A DNA stretch of 64,000 bases from contig CALMBW010000007.1 in NCBI GenBank assembly GCA_937863385.1, positions 35,491 through 99,490 on the forward strand. The letters run 5' to 3'. Within the stretch, counting starts at the first letter, position 1. Each line of letters opens with the position of its first letter. Positions 46,806 to 55,876 of the stretch are shown here, piece by piece. The notes under the pieces are model-generated. The model ran no database searches and was not told the origin of the DNA. It worked only from the letters and a program-made list of their open reading frames with translations. A program made the translations under genes and the position numbers. This DNA is from an uncultured Actinomycetes bacterium. Lineage in GTDB: Bacteria; Actinomycetota; CADDZG01; WHSQ01.

Positions 46806-47942
46806 ATGAGTTATCGCTGGCGGCTGCAGATCGACTATCGGGGCCCACTCCCACGCTTGTGGGCAGGTCGCCTGCGCCGAGAACTAGAAGCCGAAGCGGT
46901 TGCTGCCTCGACGTCCATGGAAGGCGTCCCCGTGACGGTCGACGAGGTGAGACGGATCCTCGCCGGAGAGGCCCCGGCCGAGGTGCGAGCCGAGGATCGG
47001 ACGCTCGTAGAGGGCTACCGGCAGGCGATGGAGTTTGCGCTACGACGCGCCGACGACGCGACCTTCCGATGGACACGCGAACTGATCGTCGCTCTTCACG
47101 ACCGCGTCCTGGCGGGACGATTCGACGAGGGAGCCGGCAAGTTACGGACCGACAAGCCCGCGTTCATCGTCGATCGAAAGTCTGGTGAACGGGTCTTTCT
47201 GCCTCCCCCCGGGGAAGAGGTCGCCGCACTCGTCGACGAGGCTTGCTCGCGGATGGAGGAAGGCCACCCCCACCCCGCGATCGCCTCCGGCTGGATCCAC
47301 ATCGCCCTGGCCGCGATCCACCCCTTCCGCGACGGGAACGGGCGAGTGGCGCGCGTGTGCGCTTCCCTGGCGATGTACAGGGGCGAGTTCAAGCGTCCCG
47401 AGTTCACGTCGCTAGAGGAGTGGTGGGGCAGGCACCTCGATGACTACTACACCGCCTTCAGGTCGCTCGGAGAGGTGTTCGATCCCGCCGCCGATGTGAC
47501 GTCTTTCTTGCGAGCTCACTTGGAGGCTCAGCTTCACCAGGTGAGAGCTCTGAACTATCGACAACAGGTCGAGCATCAGATCTGGACCGCGCTCGAAGAA
47601 ACAGCGGAGGACGCGAACCTCGACCGGCGTGCGGCGAACGCGTTGTGGGATGCCTTTTTCGGAAGAGATGTGACGGCCGGCTACTACCGCTCCCTGACCG
47701 ACGTGAGTCCTGCAACGGCAACGAAGGATCTTGCTGCGGGCGTTTCTGCGGGACTCCTGAAACCTGAGGGCCGGAGGAGAGGCCGCCGTTACCTATCTAC
47801 CGACCGTCTCTTCGAAGCCGTGGGCATCGTGCTAACCATCGAGGTTGCGGGTCCCCCGGACAAGGCGCGCGATCAGATCGTTGCAGAACTTAGCCGGCGA
47901 CTGACGCTTGCGAGGGAAGGCATCGGTCTGATCAAAGAATGA
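46806..47942 (+). CDS. Fic-family protein (AMPylase-type)
   Basis: A 378-residue protein. Its N-terminal helix contains 'STSMEGVPVTVDEVRRIL', the region that in many Fic proteins carries an inhibitory Ser/Thr-x-x-x-Glu-Gly helix. The catalytic motif is 'HPFRDGNGRVAR' (HxFxDGNGRxxR, intact). The C-terminal part has a winged-helix-like region ('SPATATKDLAAGVSAGLLKPEG'). Fic enzymes usually transfer AMP to target proteins. The start is uncertain: ATG 46806 begins just before 'WRLQIDYRG', where relatives align. A perfect hairpin follows the gene at 48008-48032. Confidence 0.82.
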   Translation: MSYRWRLQIDYRGPLPRLWAGRLRRELEAEAVAASTSMEGVPVTVDEVRRILAGEAPAEVRAEDRTLVEGYRQAMEFALRRADDATFRWTRELIVALHDRVLAGRFDEGAGKLRTDKPAFIVDRKSGERVFLPPPGEEVAALVDEACSRMEEGHPHPAIASGWIHIALAAIHPFRDGNGRVARVCASLAMYRGEFKRPEFTSLEEWWGRHLDDYYTAFRSLGEVFDPAADVTSFLRAHLEAQLHQVRALNYRQQVEHQIWTALEETAEDANLDRRAANALWDAFFGRDVTAGYYRSLTDVSPATATKDLAAGVSAGLLKPEGRRRGRRYLSTDRLFEAVGIVLTIEVAGPPDKARDQIVAELSRRLTLAREGIGLIKE

Positions 47943-48007
47943 TCGCGCGGCTGGCAACCGCCTGGCTTTGTGCTTGTCGCAACCGTAGCGAGACATCTGG
48001 TTACGAA

Positions 48008-48032
48008 CTTCCCGCAACGTCGTTGCGGGAAG
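48008..48032. terminator. 11-bp perfect hairpin after fic
   Basis: CTTCCCGCAAC (48008-48018) pairs exactly with GTTGCGGGAAG (48022-48032) around GTC. It lies about 65 bases after the Fic stop and probably works as a terminator, although no U-run follows. Confidence 0.6.
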
Positions 48033-48177
48033 ATATGCGAAAGGCTTGATCGACCTCAACCGGATCGGGGACATGAACGGCGACGGAGTGGGGGATCTGA
48101 TATTGGGCGCCCCATATGCCGGCCCTGACCCAGACTGGAAGAAGAACAAGGGCAAGGCGTACATCATCTGGGGTTGA
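48033..48177 (+). pseudogene. FG-GAP / integrin-alpha-like repeat remnant
   Basis: An open frame ending at TGA 48175-48177 encodes one clear FG-GAP repeat end: 'IGDMNGDGVGDLILGAPYAG' then a Lys-rich turn and 'KAYIIWG'. The Asp/Asn-rich loop is a calcium site in intact propellers. Intact proteins have several such blades and a signal peptide; only this fragment remains, and no start is convincing. It is probably the 3' end of a decayed secreted-protein gene. Confidence 0.55.
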
Positions 48178-48382
48178 ACTGACCGCCGTTGTCCTCGCCC
48201 TGGCTCGGTGACCGCGTTAGTGACGTCTGACCCAGATGGCTGGGGCTGGCGATGGCGCCCCGCGGGGCCTCCGGACTCGATTCCTTGGTCTCTAATGACG
48301 GCATTTGTGGTCACATGGGCGAATCATCCGCTAGGAAATCGAGGTGATTGCGGTTTCGTGAGTTGCTTGTAAGGGGAACTCA

Positions 48383-48865
48383 GTGATGACCGATCCATCC
48401 ATGGGACCTGGGACAACGATGTTGCGAGAAACCACCTTTAGTTCCGACACCTCTTGCTCGGTTGAGGCGAGAGCGTTCGTCGCGGAGCAGTTGGAGGCAG
48501 CGGGGGTCGATCAGTCCCAGGCCTTCGAGTTGCTGCTGGCGCTGAATGAAGCGGTGGCCAACGCTTGTCGTCACGGCTATTCGGGTGCGTCCGATGGTGA
48601 GATCCGGGTATCTGCCGGGGTCATGGATTCGGACTTCATGATGGTCGTGAGTGACTCTGGGCCCGGCTTCACCGTCACCGACGAGATGTTCGAGATGCCC
48701 GATCCCATGTCGTCTCGTGGACGCGGATTCTTTCTGATGCGAGAGCTGACCGATTCGGTCGAGGTGCACAGCACGGAAACCGGCACCACAGTGATGCTGG
48801 TCTGGAACCTGGCCGGGCGTCACTCCTCAGCCTTCCACAAGAGGAGCCCTTCTAGAAGCAGGTAG
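48383..48865 (+). CDS. anti-sigma-factor-type ATP-binding protein (HATPase_c_2)
   Basis: A 160-residue GHKL-fold protein of the RsbW/SpoIIAB kind: N-box 'NEAVANACRHGY', G1 box 'VSDSGPGF', G2 box 'SRGRGFFLMREL'. Such proteins bind and phosphorylate STAS-domain anti-anti-sigma factors or sequester sigma factors. No STAS or sigma gene is adjacent, so partners lie elsewhere. The start is GTG 48383 or ATG 48386 after AAGGGG. It is convergent with gpgS. Confidence 0.85.
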   Translation: MMTDPSMGPGTTMLRETTFSSDTSCSVEARAFVAEQLEAAGVDQSQAFELLLALNEAVANACRHGYSGASDGEIRVSAGVMDSDFMMVVSDSGPGFTVTDEMFEMPDPMSSRGRGFFLMRELTDSVEVHSTETGTTVMLVWNLAGRHSSAFHKRSPSRSR

Positions 48866-49009
48866 CTTGGCTTCGCCCGCATCGAGGGATCGTGGGTGGA
48901 GCCTTTCCTCTTAGCCTGGACCCCGCTCGCCGTCTTGTAGCTGTATCCATCTTCGGGGCTCAGATGCTCGAACTCCGGTGGCGGGCGGAAACGGTGGCGC
49001 GTCGCTTCC

Positions 49010-49981
49010 TCAAGCTTGAGCGGCTCCATCCGATCTCAGTTCCGCCAGGGGCGGACGTTCAAGCAGCGACACCTCTATCTCGGCGGTGCCGTCGGCCGAC
49101 GGCAGGAGGAACGCTCCGGTCTCGGTCTCTGAGATCGATGGTGCCCCATCCACGCGTGACAGCAATGTCGCCGCCACCGTGTAGGCCATGGATACGAGAT
49201 CTCGCAATGATTGATTGGTGTCTTCGCGCGTGCCGAGGTCCGTCTGGCCCATTGCTTCGATCCCTACGGCTCTCAAACAATCGATGAGCATCGCGATCTC
49301 CACGCCGTAGCCGACCGGGATCGACAAGCTCTCTAACAGGGTGCGTCTAGCAGCAATCTCTCCAGCCAATGGCTGAACGAACCCAGCGAGTTGAGGAAGG
49401 TAGAGATTGATGAGAGGCCGGGCGACAAGCTCTGTGACGCGGCCCCCCTCATCCGGAACCTTGACGCCTCCTAACTGCAGCGGACGGTGAAAGGCACCCT
49501 TGACCAGTTGGAGACCGTCGTCTTCGAGGATCGGTCCAAGCAGGCCGGCGAGGAAGTGAGGACCGAAGTTCTGCGTGTCGGTGTCCATGAACACCACTAC
49601 GTCTCCATCGGTCACATGCATGCCGCGCCAGATGCCGTCGCCCTTGCCCCGAGCAGGGCCATAGGAGGACAGGATCTCGGACCGTTGGTGCACCGTCACC
49701 GAGAGGTTGCGGGCGACAGAAGCCGTGCCGTCTTCGGAATCTGCGTCGATGACAACCAGTTCGTCGATCAGCCCGGCATCGCGAGCTCCCAGCAGTTGTC
49801 GGAGCACTCCGCCGATCGTCGTTGCGACTTCACGCGCCGGAAGGATCACGCTGACCGTGGTGTTGCCTTTGGCGTCCAATAGCCGCTCGAGTGTGTAGTC
49901 CTCGGATCGATAGAAGCGGCGTTCGAGCCAGGAGTTGATCGACAGGTCGCGCTGGGCTGGCCGTTGCTTGCCGGTGGTCAC
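49010..49981 (-). CDS. gpgS: glucosyl-3-phosphoglycerate synthase
   Basis: A 323-residue GT-A/GT81-type glycosyltransferase: 'VSVILPAREVATTIGGVL', 'VVIDADSEDGTASVA', metal motif 'VFMDTDTQNFGPHF' and 'GYGVEIAMLIDCLRAVG'. It transfers glucose from NDP-glucose to 3-phosphoglycerate, the first step to glucosylglycerate and, in mycobacteria, methylglucose lipopolysaccharide. The partner phosphatase gene is not visible here. GTG start. It is followed on the same strand after the upstream mycothiol-type gene with eight bases between. Confidence 0.92.
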   Translation of the reverse strand: MTTGKQRPAQRDLSINSWLERRFYRSEDYTLERLLDAKGNTTVSVILPAREVATTIGGVLRQLLGARDAGLIDELVVIDADSEDGTASVARNLSVTVHQRSEILSSYGPARGKGDGIWRGMHVTDGDVVVFMDTDTQNFGPHFLAGLLGPILEDDGLQLVKGAFHRPLQLGGVKVPDEGGRVTELVARPLINLYLPQLAGFVQPLAGEIAARRTLLESLSIPVGYGVEIAMLIDCLRAVGIEAMGQTDLGTREDTNQSLRDLVSMAYTVAATLLSRVDGAPSISETETGAFLLPSADGTAEIEVSLLERPPLAELRSDGAAQA

Positions 49982-49989
49982 GTATGCCG

Positions 49990-50667
49990 CTATTCGTTCA
50001 GGGAGCTATCTGGGTAGCCGTAGTTCGAGAAGCGATCCAGGTAGGGGGCCGGGTCTCCCTCCCACTGCAGGCCGGCGATCTCCCGCTTGGTGCGCCGTCC
50101 GCACAGGCTCCTGAATATCTCGAACGCGTTACCCGAAAGAGTTGTGTCGGGTGCCCCCTCTCCCAGGTCATAGGTCTGCCCCCCGGTGATGATCCGCAGT
50201 GGGGGAGCACCGTCGCTTTTCAGCCGGCGACCCAGCATGCGGGTGTAGGTGAACAGCGCGAGTGACACTCCGGATGAATCCCGGGCACCCGGCCGATCGA
50301 GCGCCCCTCGCAGATCGTGTTCGTGGACGATCAGATCGGCAACCGTGACGCCCGAGATCGCAGGGTGCATGAACTCCATCGCCTTTTCGATCTCGATGGA
50401 GAAGCCCTCCCACTCGGTTAGCAATTCGGGTATCGACTTCGTGGCCCCTTCGGCGATCTGAGCGGCGGTCCACGCTTCGCCTCCCGGGTCATCGACATTG
50501 CTTCGGTTCAGATCTCTGGCGATGCCCACCACGTGCGACGTCAGATCCTTGATGGACCAATCGGGGCAAGCGGGGACCTTGCGCGCCAGGGTCTCGGGTT
50601 CCAGTTCAGCTACGAGTGCAGCGAATCGCTGACGTGCCTGGCCGTAAGCAGCCGCATGTTCATTCAT
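49990..50667 (-). CDS. maleylpyruvate isomerase-family, mycothiol-dependent-type protein
   Basis: A 225-residue protein with the MDMPI/DinB four-helix N-terminal domain: 'ALVAELEPETLARKVPACPDWSIKDLTSHVVG' and the second metal-site motif 'DLIVHEHDLRGALDRPG'. A small C-terminal domain ('FEIFRSLCGRRT') follows. The family includes mycothiol-dependent maleylpyruvate isomerase and many uncharacterised thiol transferases confined largely to Actinomycetota. The reaction is unknown. It lies directly upstream of gpgS. Confidence 0.85.
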   Translation of the reverse strand: MNEHAAAYGQARQRFAALVAELEPETLARKVPACPDWSIKDLTSHVVGIARDLNRSNVDDPGGEAWTAAQIAEGATKSIPELLTEWEGFSIEIEKAMEFMHPAISGVTVADLIVHEHDLRGALDRPGARDSSGVSLALFTYTRMLGRRLKSDGAPPLRIITGGQTYDLGEGAPDTTLSGNAFEIFRSLCGRRTKREIAGLQWEGDPAPYLDRFSNYGYPDSSLNE

Positions 50668-50846
50668 GGGCGGCAGCGTACCCCTGCCAGGCGGCGCGGG
50701 GGCCCTGACTAGCCCGCCCGGGCATAGTCACACCCCCCGTTGTGGCTAGGTCTAAGGAGCCGCCTCGATTAGACCAGCCGAAGGATGGCATCGCGCGGTC
50801 AGACCCCGAAAATGGCAACAACTGGCAATCCAAGAAAGGGATCTTG

Positions 50847-53057
50847 ATGTCGTTCGCTCGCATGAAGCGTCACTGGCGCCAGACCTTCGTGGTTTCGATG
50901 GTCGCTGTGATGCTTTTCACCGCGCTCGGAGGCAACCTCCCGCAGGCCTCTGCGCAGAGCATCCCCGGCCTGCCCAAGGGTGTAGATGGAGCCGCGTATC
51001 TGGCGGAGTACAACCAGATCAAGGCAGATCTGTCGACCTGTCTCGGCAGCACCAACGGCGACAAGAAGGCCATGAAGGCCTGTGCCGACACCGCCAAGAA
51101 GGCACTCGAGGAGCTCATCAAGAAGGTCCGCGATGACATCAAGAAGGCTCAGGGTGACCACGAGCACGACACGGGAGACACCGGTCCCGTAGCACCCCCC
51201 ACCGTCCCCACCGAGCCGGTGGACGACGCCCCGAATGTGCCGCCCACCACGTCACCTCTGCCCGAACCTGTCTCTGGCGCGCGTTACGACGCCAAGATCC
51301 TTGTGATCGCGGGCGACGGCACCGAGCCTCAACTGGGTTCGATCAAGCAGACACTCGACTACATGGGAACGCCCTATGACGTCCTCGTATCCAAGAACGA
51401 AGCGCTAACGGCTGAGAAGCTTTTTTCGGGTGAGCGCGCTTTCTATTACGGCGTCATCCTGACAAACGGCGAGGCCGGCTATGAAGAGGTTGTCCCTGGG
51501 GCGGAGGGCGTTCCGCCGACGACTCAGTACACGAGCGGCCTCAGTGTGGATGAGTGGAACCTTCTCAACTCGTTCGAGGCGAACTTCAAGATCCGCCAGG
51601 TCACTTGGTACACGTGGCCGAACCCCGTGTACGGATTCAACTATCCCGAGAAGGCGGTAGAGGCGACCAATGCGACTCCCGTCACTGCGACGCTGACGAC
51701 CGCCGGGAAGCAGTTCTACTCCTACCTCACCTTGGCGCCCATCAACGTGAAGCAAGCCTGGACGTATCTGGCCAAGCCATTGGACGCGACGACGACCCCT
51801 CTCATCTCGACCAGCGATGGCTACGCGCTTGCAGCGATCAAGGCTTACCCGGACGGTCGCGAGAACCTCGCGATGACGTTCGACACCAACCAATATCTCG
51901 TGCACTCGCACCAGGTGGGCTATGGAGCCATCAACTGGCTGACCAAGGGCCAGTACCTGGGGCAACGGCGTGTCTACATGGACGCTCAGGTCGATGACGT
52001 GTTCTACCCGAACGATCTGTGGAACGTGAACGACCCCACGACGATGGTAGAGACCTACCGCATGGCTGGTGACGACCTGCAGAAGGCCGACGATTGGCAA
52101 CGACGCTGGCAAGGAACCGATATCGGCCGGAACCTGCGTCTGACGATGGTCTACAACGGCGAGGGTACTTCCGGCGCTGAGGAATACCTGCCCGATACCT
52201 TCACGCCCAAGGCGAAGCAGATGCAGGCAAGGTTCAAGTGGATGAATCACACCTGGACCCACCTCAACCTGAACAACGCCGACTACTCGACCACGTACGA
52301 GGAGCTTCGTCTCAACCTCGAGCTGGCGAGGACCATGGGGTTCACCAACTTCAACTCCAAGAACCTGGTCACGCCGGAGATCTCCGGTCTGTTCAACCCA
52401 GAGGCGATGAGAGCGATCAAGGACCTCGGGATCAAGTATGTGGTGAGCGACACCTCACGCCCCGAGTTCGGCAACCCGAGCCCGAACACCGCCACCTACA
52501 ACACCGCCGAGCCCTCGATCATGATGATCCCCAGGCGACCCAACAACCTCTTCTACAACGTATCTACCCCTGAACAGTGGGTGTCTGAGTACAACCACAT
52601 GTACCGCGGCTACTGGGGCCGAGATCTCACCTACCCCGAGCTGCTGAACCTCGAGAGCGATGTCCTGCTCCAGTATGTGATGCGAGGCGAGATCTACCCG
52701 TGGATGTTCCACCAGGCGAACCTGCGCTTCTACGACGGGAACCGCAGCCTCCTGACGGATCTGCTGGATGCGACATTGAACAAGTACAGGTCGATGTTCC
52801 GGCTGCCTATCCTCAGTCCTCGTCAGGACGAGACTGCGATGCGCATCGAGGAGCGGATGGCCTACAACGCCGCCGGAGTGAGCGCCACGTTCAACAGAGC
52901 CGACAACTCAGTGACGCTGCGCTCGACCAAGACGGTCGTGGTTCCCCTCACCGGTGTTCGGTACGGGAACGCGGTCGCTACCTATGGTGGGCAACCCACC
53001 AGCTACATCACCGTTCCCGCAGACACGCCGTACACGATCCCCCTCGGTTCCAAGTAA
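50847..53057 (+). CDS. secreted Agd3-like (CE18-type) polysaccharide deacetylase-like protein
   Basis: A 736-residue secreted protein. The signal peptide is about 1-35 ('ASAQS'), followed by a Lys-rich helical region (about 40-105) and a Pro/Thr linker (about 110-140). A large C-terminal region then shows 'ILVIAGDG', 'MDAQVDDVFYP' (acidic metal motif), 'MNHTWTHLNLN' (HxxxH) and 'SDTSRPEFG'. This arrangement resembles fungal Agd3 galactosaminogalactan deacetylase (family CE18) and bacterial relatives. The C-terminus is a beta-rich domain. The likely substrate is an aminosugar exopolysaccharide of the cell's own envelope; that is inferred. Confidence 0.72.
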   Translation: MSFARMKRHWRQTFVVSMVAVMLFTALGGNLPQASAQSIPGLPKGVDGAAYLAEYNQIKADLSTCLGSTNGDKKAMKACADTAKKALEELIKKVRDDIKKAQGDHEHDTGDTGPVAPPTVPTEPVDDAPNVPPTTSPLPEPVSGARYDAKILVIAGDGTEPQLGSIKQTLDYMGTPYDVLVSKNEALTAEKLFSGERAFYYGVILTNGEAGYEEVVPGAEGVPPTTQYTSGLSVDEWNLLNSFEANFKIRQVTWYTWPNPVYGFNYPEKAVEATNATPVTATLTTAGKQFYSYLTLAPINVKQAWTYLAKPLDATTTPLISTSDGYALAAIKAYPDGRENLAMTFDTNQYLVHSHQVGYGAINWLTKGQYLGQRRVYMDAQVDDVFYPNDLWNVNDPTTMVETYRMAGDDLQKADDWQRRWQGTDIGRNLRLTMVYNGEGTSGAEEYLPDTFTPKAKQMQARFKWMNHTWTHLNLNNADYSTTYEELRLNLELARTMGFTNFNSKNLVTPEISGLFNPEAMRAIKDLGIKYVVSDTSRPEFGNPSPNTATYNTAEPSIMMIPRRPNNLFYNVSTPEQWVSEYNHMYRGYWGRDLTYPELLNLESDVLLQYVMRGEIYPWMFHQANLRFYDGNRSLLTDLLDATLNKYRSMFRLPILSPRQDETAMRIEERMAYNAAGVSATFNRADNSVTLRSTKTVVVPLTGVRYGNAVATYGGQPTSYITVPADTPYTIPLGSK

Positions 53058-53087
53058 CACCGTTTCACCCACGAGCGACGCCAGTTA

Positions 53088-53119
53088 GTGAACGCCCCGG
53101 CCCCCTCCGGGGCGTTCAC
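53088..53119. terminator. terminator after the Agd3-like gene
   Basis: A perfect 13-base stem (53088-53100 with 53107-53119) closes a six-base loop, 30 bases after the stop codon. The arms end in AAC/GTT, so a hairpin with weak U-tract character forms in both directions. Confidence 0.8.
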
Positions 53120-53282
53120 GCGCCCGGCTCATGTTGCTCAAGATACGCGGGGACCATGCCGAAATAGCTCCGTGGGGCTAGTCATCTAGCGGTGCGAAAC
53201 ACCCAAACGGGGCATACCGCTCCGGACTAGGAACCGCGAGCATGGCTGGTGTAGCCGACCGTGACCTGAGGGGGTCTGTGTA

Positions 53283-54647
53283 GTGGTCTTGCGTTGTGTG
53301 CGTTTGCTGCTTCTCGTCTGTGTCCTAGGCACTATCGCTGCTCCATCTGCCCTTGCGACTCCGCCCGCGCACGGGTTCGGACCGGCGATCGAGGGGTGGG
53401 GCGGCTACGAGGGCCAATCCAAGTGCTCCCCTTATGCCAAGCCGGGGGTTCTGGCGTTCCGCGCCATGGTGTTGCGGGCCTACCCGGGCACCGGGGCGGG
53501 CGGCATCGAGCGTGCTTGCAACGTCGGCGGTCAGAGCGAGCACAAGGAAGGGCGGGCGTGGGACTGGACGGCCAGCGCCGGGGTTCCCTACCAGCGTCAA
53601 GCCGCCCAGAGCCTGATCAAGTGGCTGACCGACAAGGATCGTTACGGCAACGAGGCCGCGATGGCCAAGCGACTGGGTGTCATGTACATCATCTGGAACC
53701 GCCGGATCTGGGGAGCTTGGGGTGGCTGGGAGACGTACTGCGTTCAGAAGCCTGCCGGTTGCAAGGACCCCGAAGACGGGGGCTTGCGATCGCCGCACAC
53801 CGATCACGTCCACATCAGCTTCACGTGGGACGGCGCGATGAAGCGCACGACCTATTGGCGAAAGAGCATGTCGCTGCTAGCGGGGGCCGAGGCTTCGCCT
53901 TACGGGTACTGGCTACTCGGTCGTAACGGGTCGCTGTTCCCCTTTAACTCTGGTTTCTACGGACATCTCGCCGACGGCTCGGTCAAAGATCCTGTCGTCG
54001 ACATGGCGGCTAGCCCGAGTGGATGGGGGTACTACCTTCTGTCTTCCAACGGCAAGGTCAAGGCGTACGGAGACTCGCGCTTCCGCGGGGATCCCAAAGG
54101 CGACACGAGCAAAGCAAAAGGCATAGTGCGCACACCTTCCGGCAAGGGCTATTGGGTCTTCGCGCGCGGGGGACAGGTCTTTGACTTCGGTGACGCCGAG
54201 GCTTACGGAGGACTCGGAGGAGAAGGAAAGTCTGTGGTGAGCATGGCGGCCACACCCACCGGGCTGGGTTACTGGCTTCTTACCCGCGAGGGGCAAGTCG
54301 TCCCCTTCGGCGACGCGGGCTCCTATGGGGGGGCCGCGGACGAGATGGGCAACGCGGCCGGGATCGCCGCAACGCCAACTGGGCTCGGCTACTGGGTCTT
54401 TGACGCCACGGGAAAGGTCATGGCATTCGGAGACGCCCTCGACGCGGGCGACCTGTCGGATCAAGAGCTGACCCAGAAGATCGTCTCGCTCGTGCCGACC
54501 GCATCGGGCCTCGGCTATTGGTTGGTGGGGGACAAAGGCAAGGTCAAGATCTTCGGCGACGCCCTAAAGCTCGGCTCCCTCTCCAGCCTGCGATCGGCAA
54601 GTGGTCCACCGGCAGGGTTACGTCCGCAAGTGCTTCCCGCGGACTAA
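53283..54647 (+). CDS. secreted peptidase-like protein with C-terminal GYW/FGDA propeller repeats
   Basis: A 454-residue protein with a signal peptide (about 1-26) and a domain (about 30-190) with 'SEHKEGRAWDW' and 'SPHTDHVHISF'. This His-Asp-His zinc pattern is that of D-Ala-D-Ala-carboxypeptidase/M15-like (ARB_07466-type) domains. About six to seven repeats follow, each 'GYWLL..G.V..FGDA..YG', a beta-propeller common in secreted proteins of Acidimicrobiia and relatives. It may bind and trim wall peptides. GTG start. The 163-base leader has possible hairpins but no riboswitch I can name. Confidence 0.8.
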   Translation: MVLRCVRLLLLVCVLGTIAAPSALATPPAHGFGPAIEGWGGYEGQSKCSPYAKPGVLAFRAMVLRAYPGTGAGGIERACNVGGQSEHKEGRAWDWTASAGVPYQRQAAQSLIKWLTDKDRYGNEAAMAKRLGVMYIIWNRRIWGAWGGWETYCVQKPAGCKDPEDGGLRSPHTDHVHISFTWDGAMKRTTYWRKSMSLLAGAEASPYGYWLLGRNGSLFPFNSGFYGHLADGSVKDPVVDMAASPSGWGYYLLSSNGKVKAYGDSRFRGDPKGDTSKAKGIVRTPSGKGYWVFARGGQVFDFGDAEAYGGLGGEGKSVVSMAATPTGLGYWLLTREGQVVPFGDAGSYGGAADEMGNAAGIAATPTGLGYWVFDATGKVMAFGDALDAGDLSDQELTQKIVSLVPTASGLGYWLVGDKGKVKIFGDALKLGSLSSLRSASGPPAGLRPQVLPAD

Positions 54648-54651
54648 AGCA

Positions 54652-55509
54652 TCACGTCCTGGGAACGCACAAGGGTCCCTGAGGGCCCGAGAATGCAGCC
54701 CAAGTGTCGGTCCCTCGCGGAGGCCCCACCTGTACCGCGCTCGTGTCGACGACGACTCTGCCCTCCACAAGGGTGACCGGGAAGCGATCGAGACCGCGCG
54801 GCGCGGGGCCTTCAAGATGCTCGCCACTCAGACGGTACTTGGAGCCGTGACACGGACACTCGAACAGTTTGGAACTGGGGCAGAAGGGCACCGAGCAACC
54901 GAGGTGCACGCACTTGCGGTACAGCGCAACTAGCTGCGTTTCCTTGGCGCCTACCGCCGCATAGACGGGGGAATCTGCGGTGCCTTCGTAGTACGTCAGA
55001 TAGAAGCGTCCTTCGGGAACGAACAGTGGCGTGTAACCCGAAGCAGGTCCAACCTTCTCGAGGAGGGTCTCGTAGTCACCCACGGTGATCTTCGTTCCGA
55101 ACCCGCCGCTTAGCTTCGGCCACAGGAAAGATAGTGAAGACATCCCGAAGAAACCGAGGAGCCCGAAGACCGACACCCCCCAGGCGCGGTTGAGGAACTG
55201 TCGCCGTGAAACCGTCAGTTGATCGACGGTCAGAGGCTTGAGGGAACGCGCCGGTGGTTTCTGAACTGAGATCGGTGGCTGAGCGACGGGTTGCGCCATA
55301 GGTGCTGCTATCGAGTCCTTGCGTTCTCCCACCGCCGACATGACCATGTCCGATGCCGACCTCAGCACGAGTGACCACACTTGGCGTCGGGTATCGCAGC
55401 GCGCGAGCTCTGCTTCGAAGGCCTCTTGCATCTCTGATCCGAACCGATCGCGGAAAGCGCGCGGGAAGAGTTTCATACTGAGCCGGAAGATCCCCAGTGG
55501 AACCTTCAT
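54652..55509 (-). CDS. Rieske [2Fe-2S] protein with PadR-associated prefix domain and Tat-type anchor
   Basis: A 285-residue protein. Residues about 5-60 ('RLSMKLFPRAFRDRFGSEMQEAF') look like the small 'permease prefix' domain usually found at the start of MacB-type permeases whose genes follow padR genes. Then come a Pro-rich linker (about 68-92), a twin-arginine signal-anchor ('SRRQFLN', helix about 108-130) and a Rieske domain. The cluster ligands are about C200/H202 and C218/H221, with C205/C220 for the disulfide. The Rieske domain would face outside and the prefix domain the cytoplasm. ATG overlaps the padR stop. No cytochrome b gene is nearby. Confidence 0.85.
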   Translation of the reverse strand: MKVPLGIFRLSMKLFPRAFRDRFGSEMQEAFEAELARCDTRRQVWSLVLRSASDMVMSAVGERKDSIAAPMAQPVAQPPISVQKPPARSLKPLTVDQLTVSRRQFLNRAWGVSVFGLLGFFGMSSLSFLWPKLSGGFGTKITVGDYETLLEKVGPASGYTPLFVPEGRFYLTYYEGTADSPVYAAVGAKETQLVALYRKCVHLGCSVPFCPSSKLFECPCHGSKYRLSGEHLEGPAPRGLDRFPVTLVEGRVVVDTSAVQVGPPRGTDTWAAFSGPQGPLCVPRT

Positions 55510-55838
55510 CTGGAAGTACCCAGGCTTGGATGGGTCAGGAGCCCTGCACGCCGCGCCTTTCCGATCAGAGCGTTGAGACGTTGTGCCTCCGCGGCGGCAA
55601 GCTCTGCCCCTGCGTCGGTCAGTTCGTAGAGACGCCTGCGCTCGTCGTCGGTTTCCGTCTCTGCGATAAGCCCAGCCTCGAGCAGTTGCTTGATCGATCG
55701 GTAGAGGGTGCCGGGTCCGAGCTTCACATCCATCTCACCAAGCTCCAGCATGATCCCGTAGCCGTGCGAAGGCCCCGGGGCAAGCGCGACGAGGATCTGG
55801 AACATCGCCGGCGTCAAGGTTTTCGGCTGCGGTCCCAT
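55506..55838 (-). CDS. PadR-family transcriptional regulator
   Basis: A 110-residue winged-helix repressor: 'LTPAMFQILVALAPGPSHGYGI', 'LGPGTLYRSIKQLLEAGLI', 'RRRLYELTDAGAELAAAEAQRL'. PadR proteins bind operators as dimers and release them on sensing small molecules. The four-base overlap with the Rieske gene shows co-transcription, so it likely controls that gene together with itself, through the palindromes at 55877-55900. Confidence 0.92.
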   Translation of the reverse strand: MGPQPKTLTPAMFQILVALAPGPSHGYGIMLELGEMDVKLGPGTLYRSIKQLLEAGLIAETETDDERRRLYELTDAGAELAAAEAQRLNALIGKARRAGLLTHPSLGTSR

Positions 55839-55876
55839 CGTTCCGACCGACCCCTTTCGACTGTCTGACTCGATCT

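Larger units (their letters stand above)
47943..48382. other. intergenic region with hairpin and gene fragment
   Basis: A 440-base gap holding a perfect hairpin (48008-48032) and a short remnant of an FG-GAP-repeat protein (48033-48177). 48178-48382 shows no coding signal apart from the ribosome site AAGGGG at 48371, which serves the next gene. Confidence 0.5.

Noticed and set aside
46760..47188. plus-strand frame starting ATG 46760 before fic
   Set aside because: It is in a different frame from fic, becomes Arg/Pro-rich as out-of-frame GC-rich DNA does, and the Fic frame is strongly supported over the same bases.
48820..49029. 69-codon minus-strand frame downstream of gpgS
   Set aside because: It begins inside the gpgS 3' end and overlaps the anti-sigma ATPase gene on the other strand; composition is unlike a folded protein and there is no clear ribosome site.
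53120..53282. cyclic di-AMP (ydaO) or cyclic di-GMP riboswitch before the propeller protein gene
   Set aside because: The leader has a suitable length and target gene type, but I could not find the conserved core motifs of either class.
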